In this document: positions 60,838 through 64,000 of the stretch, piece by piece | Layout of the letters: every line of letters starts with the position of its first letter | How positions within the stretch are numbered: the stretch's first letter is position 1 | Source of the DNA: Sphingobacterium oryzagri | Lineage (GTDB): Bacteria > Bacteroidota > Bacteroidia > Sphingobacteriales > Sphingobacteriaceae | Direction of reading: 5' to 3' | Assembly (NCBI RefSeq): GCF_028736175.1 | Contig: NZ_CP117880.1 | Span: forward strand, 1,426,001-1,490,000 | DNA length: 64,000 nucleotides | Program-made: the position numbers and the translations under genes | The notes under the pieces: generated by a model | What the model saw: the letters and a program-made list of their open reading frames with translations, nothing else | What the model was told of the DNA's origin: nothing | Database searches by the model: none

Positions 60838-62103
60838 CTAGATAGGCGATACCATTTGCATCAGAATGGCTGTAAACCAACCCGCGTAGGTGCCGATTGC
60901 GTAACCAAAAACCGCGAGAATAACACCAACCGATATTAATGATGGATGAAAAGCCGCTGCGGTAACCGTTGCCGACGCAACACCACCGACATTGGCCATA
61001 CTGCCTACCGCCAGATAGAAAAATGGCGCTTTGATTAAGCGTCCAACGACAATTAAAACTATCGCGTGAAAGCTAATCCAGATGATGCCGACGACAAACA
61101 AACCTGGATTGTTCAGAATTGCGGCGATATCCATTTGCATACCGATGGTAACAATCAACATGTATAGCAGCGTAGTTCCGATCTTGGATGCTCCAGCATG
61201 TTCTAACTTTCGGGCTGGCGTAAAAGACAATCCGACACCAATAATAGTGGCAAATAAAACCAACCAAAAGAAGCCGTTGGTGAGCGAAAACTTTTCCAAC
61301 TGTGGATAGTTGGTCGCCATATAATCGGCTACAGGTGAGGATAGCAGCGAAGATAAACCCGTTCCGCCCAACGCCAGTGCCAACATGAAAATGTAGTCTT
61401 TCGTTTCCGCGGTGCGACCATGGGCTTGCGTTTGGCTATCCATACGTTGGCTAAGTGCGGTTACGTCGGCGTCATCGGCACGGAAAAATTGGTTCAGTCG
61501 TTTTACTTTACTAGCGCCAAATAGCAAAAGCGCCATCCAAATATAAGCCACAAATACATCAACAGCGATGATAGAGGAGAAAAGTTTAGGAGACGGCTGC
61601 AATATTTCGCGTAGCGCGACTTGGTTAGCGCTTCCGCCAATCCAAGAACCGGCCAGGGCGCCAAGTCCGCGCCATACCTCATCCGGACCAGCGCCGCCGA
61701 CCACATCAGGCGCGACCAATGCTGTGATCCAAACCGCAAGAGGGCCACCTAACATGATACCGATCGTGCCGGCAAGAAACATCAGACCTGCACGTTTCCG
61801 CAGATTCCACATTTCCCTGAGATCCAGGTTTAGCGTGAATAAAATTAAACAAGCCGGTAAAAAATAGCGACTACCGATACTCGCTAAGGGCGAATTTTCG
61901 CCATCGATAATATGCAGTGAATTGAGGATTCCTGGAATGAAATAACACATAAGTAGTGGTGGAATTACCGAGTAGAAGCCTTGTATATACTTGTTTTTTA
62001 AGCTAGAGGTGAAAAATACCAGGCCAAGTACCGCCATGAGCAAACCAAAAACAGCAGCTTGATCGGTAATCATCGGTGTAACTTCTCTGATAGCATTTTG
62101 CAT
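60838..62103 (-). CDS. DUF819 family membrane protein (YjcL-like)
   Basis: This 421-residue inner-membrane protein has about 12 TM segments. It shows the DUF819 landmarks IGSRYFLPACLILFTLNLDL, GTIGIMLGGPLAVWITA, GALAGSWIGGSANQVALREI, GTTLLYMLIVTIGMQMDIAA and GGVASATVTAAAFHPSLISV. The fold resembles secondary transporters, and its substrate is unknown. ATG 62103 gives a short N-tail before the first TM; ATG 62073 is an alternative. It diverges from the Gfo/Idh/MocA gene. Confidence 0.9.
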   Translation of the reverse strand: MQNAIREVTPMITDQAAVFGLLMAVLGLVFFTSSLKNKYIQGFYSVIPPLLMCYFIPGILNSLHIIDGENSPLASIGSRYFLPACLILFTLNLDLREMWNLRKRAGLMFLAGTIGIMLGGPLAVWITALVAPDVVGGAGPDEVWRGLGALAGSWIGGSANQVALREILQPSPKLFSSIIAVDVFVAYIWMALLLFGASKVKRLNQFFRADDADVTALSQRMDSQTQAHGRTAETKDYIFMLALALGGTGLSSLLSSPVADYMATNYPQLEKFSLTNGFFWLVLFATIIGVGLSFTPARKLEHAGASKIGTTLLYMLIVTIGMQMDIAAILNNPGLFVVGIIWISFHAIVLIVVGRLIKAPFFYLAVGSMANVGGVASATVTAAAFHPSLISVGVILAVFGYAIGTYAGWFTAILMQMVSPI

Positions 62104-62222
62104 AATTTTTCGATAATTGTTATTTTGGAAGTGAAAATATAGAATTTAATCGAAACAGTGCTTGTTTTTTTATAATCTTGCATAAAGATGCAGTGTTTTT
62201 TGACAAACCTTATAATAAACGC

Positions 62223-63500
62223 ATGATAAACAGACGGGATTTTATCCGAAACGGTAGTCTACTGGTTGGCGCAACTGCTGTAGCAGGTGATCTTTTGGCG
62301 CAGCGCCATGAAAATGAAGTGAAAAAGATTAAGGTTGGGCTGGTCGGCTGCGGCGGCCGGGGTACGGGCGCCATTTTTCAAGCGTTAGATGCAGATCCGC
62401 AGGTGTATGTCACCGCGCTGGCCGATATTTTTGAAGACAATTTGGCCAACACACTAGCGGCGCTTAAAGGGAAGTATGGCGATCGTATCGACGTAAGTGA
62501 AAAGACATCATTTATTGGTTTCGATGCTTATGAACGATTGATCAAGTCGGATGTAGACGTGGTGCTATTGTGCACACCGCCTAATTTTCGGCCGCCACAG
62601 CTCAGCATGGCTATCCGTGAGGGCAAACATGTATTTTGTGAAAAGCCCGTTGCAATAGATATTCCCGGCTTGCATGAAGTAGAAGCTGCTATCAAGTTGG
62701 CTAAGGAGAAAAAGTTATGTGTGGTGAGTGGCTTTTGTTTTCGCTATTCCTTTCCAAACCGTACATTGATAACACGGCTTCATGAAGGTGCTGTGGGCGA
62801 TATTAAATCCATTTCTACTTTCCGTCATGGTGGTGAGCTGAGCTATAAAGAGCGTCAACCCAATTGGAGCGATTTAGAAGAACAACTGCGAAATTGGTAT
62901 TATTATCAACGCTATTCGGGTGATATGATTGTCGAACAAACCATTCATAGTTTAGATTACATGTCCTGGATATTAAATAATGAATTGCCAGAGAAAGTAA
63001 CGGCTACGGGCGGCCGGCAAAGCAGGCCATGGAATAAATTTGGTAATGTGTACGATCATTTCACCGTAGAATATGCTTACGGAAATGGTTTTCGCGGCTT
63101 TCACTTTGGTCGCCAACAGAATGGAACGACACCGCGCAACACGGTGGAGGTGATGGGCACCAAGGGCTACGCCAATGTCGCCTTAAACAGCAGTTACGAA
63201 ATTCTTGGTGAGCAGCCCTGGAAAAATAAAGACCGATTAAACAACATGTATCAAACCCAGCATGATGAGCTTTTTAAGGCAATTCGGGAAGGTGTGGTGC
63301 TCAACGATGGTGATTTTATGGTAAAATCCACCCTGTTGGCTATTTGGGGTCGGCTTTCAGCTTACTCAGGCAAGTCTATTGGTTACGATGAGGTGATTAA
63401 TTCGAAAGAACGCTTAGGTCCATCAATCGAAGATTACCACTGGGATATGAAAGTCGATGATTTGACGATTGCACGTCCAGGAGTTTATAAATTGTCTTAA
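62223..63500 (+). CDS. Gfo/Idh/MocA oxidoreductase with Tat signal
   Basis: From ATG 62223 this NAD(P)-dependent enzyme has 425 residues. It has a Tat-type leader (NRRDFIRNGSLLVGATAVAG), then the Rossmann motif VGLVGCGGRGTGAIF near residue 39 and the catalytic EKP in GKHVFCEKPVAID near 140. The C-terminal domain includes YSGDMIVEQTIHSLDYMSWI. The Tat leader implies export with cofactor bound. In Bacteroidota such enzymes often act on sugars or inositols. The start at 62178 would place residues before the leader and is rejected. Confidence 0.92.
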   Translation: MINRRDFIRNGSLLVGATAVAGDLLAQRHENEVKKIKVGLVGCGGRGTGAIFQALDADPQVYVTALADIFEDNLANTLAALKGKYGDRIDVSEKTSFIGFDAYERLIKSDVDVVLLCTPPNFRPPQLSMAIREGKHVFCEKPVAIDIPGLHEVEAAIKLAKEKKLCVVSGFCFRYSFPNRTLITRLHEGAVGDIKSISTFRHGGELSYKERQPNWSDLEEQLRNWYYYQRYSGDMIVEQTIHSLDYMSWILNNELPEKVTATGGRQSRPWNKFGNVYDHFTVEYAYGNGFRGFHFGRQQNGTTPRNTVEVMGTKGYANVALNSSYEILGEQPWKNKDRLNNMYQTQHDELFKAIREGVVLNDGDFMVKSTLLAIWGRLSAYSGKSIGYDEVINSKERLGPSIEDYHWDMKVDDLTIARPGVYKLS

Positions 63501-63502
63501 GC

Positions 63503-64000
63503 ATGAAAAAGATACGTGTACTCGTCGTAGGCTGTGGCAATATGGGCGCATCACATGCCGCAGCTTACCATCAGTTAGATGAGTTCGAGATTGTCGGTTT
63601 GGTATCGCGCGGCGATAGCAAGCATCAGGTCAATGCCGTTCTGCAGACTGATTATCCGGTTTTCGATCAATATGAAGAGGCTTTACGCATCAGTCAGCCT
63701 GATGCCGTATGCATTGCTACTTATCCCGATACGCACGAATCATACTGCTTGCAAGCCTTTGCTGCGGGCGCAGATGTATTCGTCGAGAAACCTGTAGCCG
63801 ATAGTGTCACTGGCGCCGAACGCGTAATCGACGCGGCCAAGAAGAGTCAACGGAAATTGGTTGTCGGGTACATCCTGCGTCATCATCCATCTTGGATAAA
63901 ATTTATAGAAAAAGGTCGGGAATTGGGTACGCCACTGGTTTTTCGCATGAATCTGAACCAGCAAAGTCAAGGCTATATGTGGGATGTACATCGCAACCTG
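63503..64000 (+). CDS. Gfo/Idh/MocA oxidoreductase, 3' end outside window
   Basis: ATG 63503 starts 2 nt after the previous stop and the frame stays open to the window end (166 residues). The Rossmann motif VLVVGCGNMGASHAAAYHQL begins at residue 6, and the EKP motif is in GADVFVEKPVAD near 92. No signal peptide is seen, so this one is cytosolic, unlike its neighbour. The pair probably forms an operon working on the same sugar-like substrate. Confidence 0.9.
   Translation, partial: MKKIRVLVVGCGNMGASHAAAYHQLDEFEIVGLVSRGDSKHQVNAVLQTDYPVFDQYEEALRISQPDAVCIATYPDTHESYCLQAFAAGADVFVEKPVADSVTGAERVIDAAKKSQRKLVVGYILRHHPSWIKFIEKGRELGTPLVFRMNLNQQSQGYMWDVHRNL

Overview
The window looks like chromosomal DNA of a Bacteroidota bacterium of the Sphingobacteriaceae type (Sphingobacterium or a near relative; genus not resolved). 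Signs are the many TAnnTTTG promoter elements with weak or absent Shine-Dalgarno sites, a TonB receptor paired with a DUF4249 lipoprotein, a RemB-like outer-membrane protein, DUF4783, DUF3467, DUF1080, GH125 and DUF4397 proteins, and a two-domain GNAT/nitrilase protein. I saw no rRNA, tRNA, CRISPR array, transposase or prophage gene.

Layout. 1-3.7 kb: partial S9 peptidase, DUF1080 protein, folB and a small heat-shock gene. 3.7-5.0 kb: a gene-free repeat island with three direct copies and one inverted half-copy of a ~270-285 nt palindromic element; a fourth, diverged copy lies at 60.0-60.3 kb. 5.1-11.25 kb: TetR regulator and a TolC / adaptor / RND efflux operon, with a shared 11-13 nt motif before the regulator and before the operon. 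11.3-13.0 kb: a Mef-like MFS exporter behind a 260 nt structured leader that encodes a 17-aa peptide. 13.2-16.7 kb: smc. 17.2-31.7 kb: a doubly frameshifted outer-membrane barrel gene, a DUF4397 lipoprotein, Lrp plus an EamA exporter, a large FAD/Fe-S dehydrogenase, lipoproteins, a secreted esterase, a TonB receptor with DUF4249 partner, and a polysaccharide deacetylase.

31.8-41.2 kb: a TolC plus adaptor pair without its own permease, a helix-hairpin-helix protein, apt, gpmI, DUF4783, nadC, plsY and an M48 metalloprotease. 41.3-47.3 kb, all on the minus strand: an acyl-ACP desaturase, a MarR regulator, a ferredoxin-NADP reductase, a 2Fe-2S ferredoxin, NDH-2 and a PolX-type protein. The reductase and ferredoxin could supply the electrons that a soluble desaturase needs, so this reads as a regulated membrane-unsaturation module. 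47.5-64 kb: sufS-sufE, murI, GH125 mannosidase, RemB-like protein, aroQ, Bcr/CflA exporter, lgt, M42 aminopeptidase, DUF3467, GNAT-nitrilase, DUF421, thioesterase, DUF819 and two Gfo/Idh/MocA oxidoreductases, the last cut by the window end.

Most convergent gene pairs are separated by clear bidirectional hairpin terminators. The most notable signals are the leader of the Mef-like exporter (a peptide with an Arg-Ile-Arg motif followed by mutually exclusive hairpins) and the repeat family, whose stems keep pairing while their sequences change.
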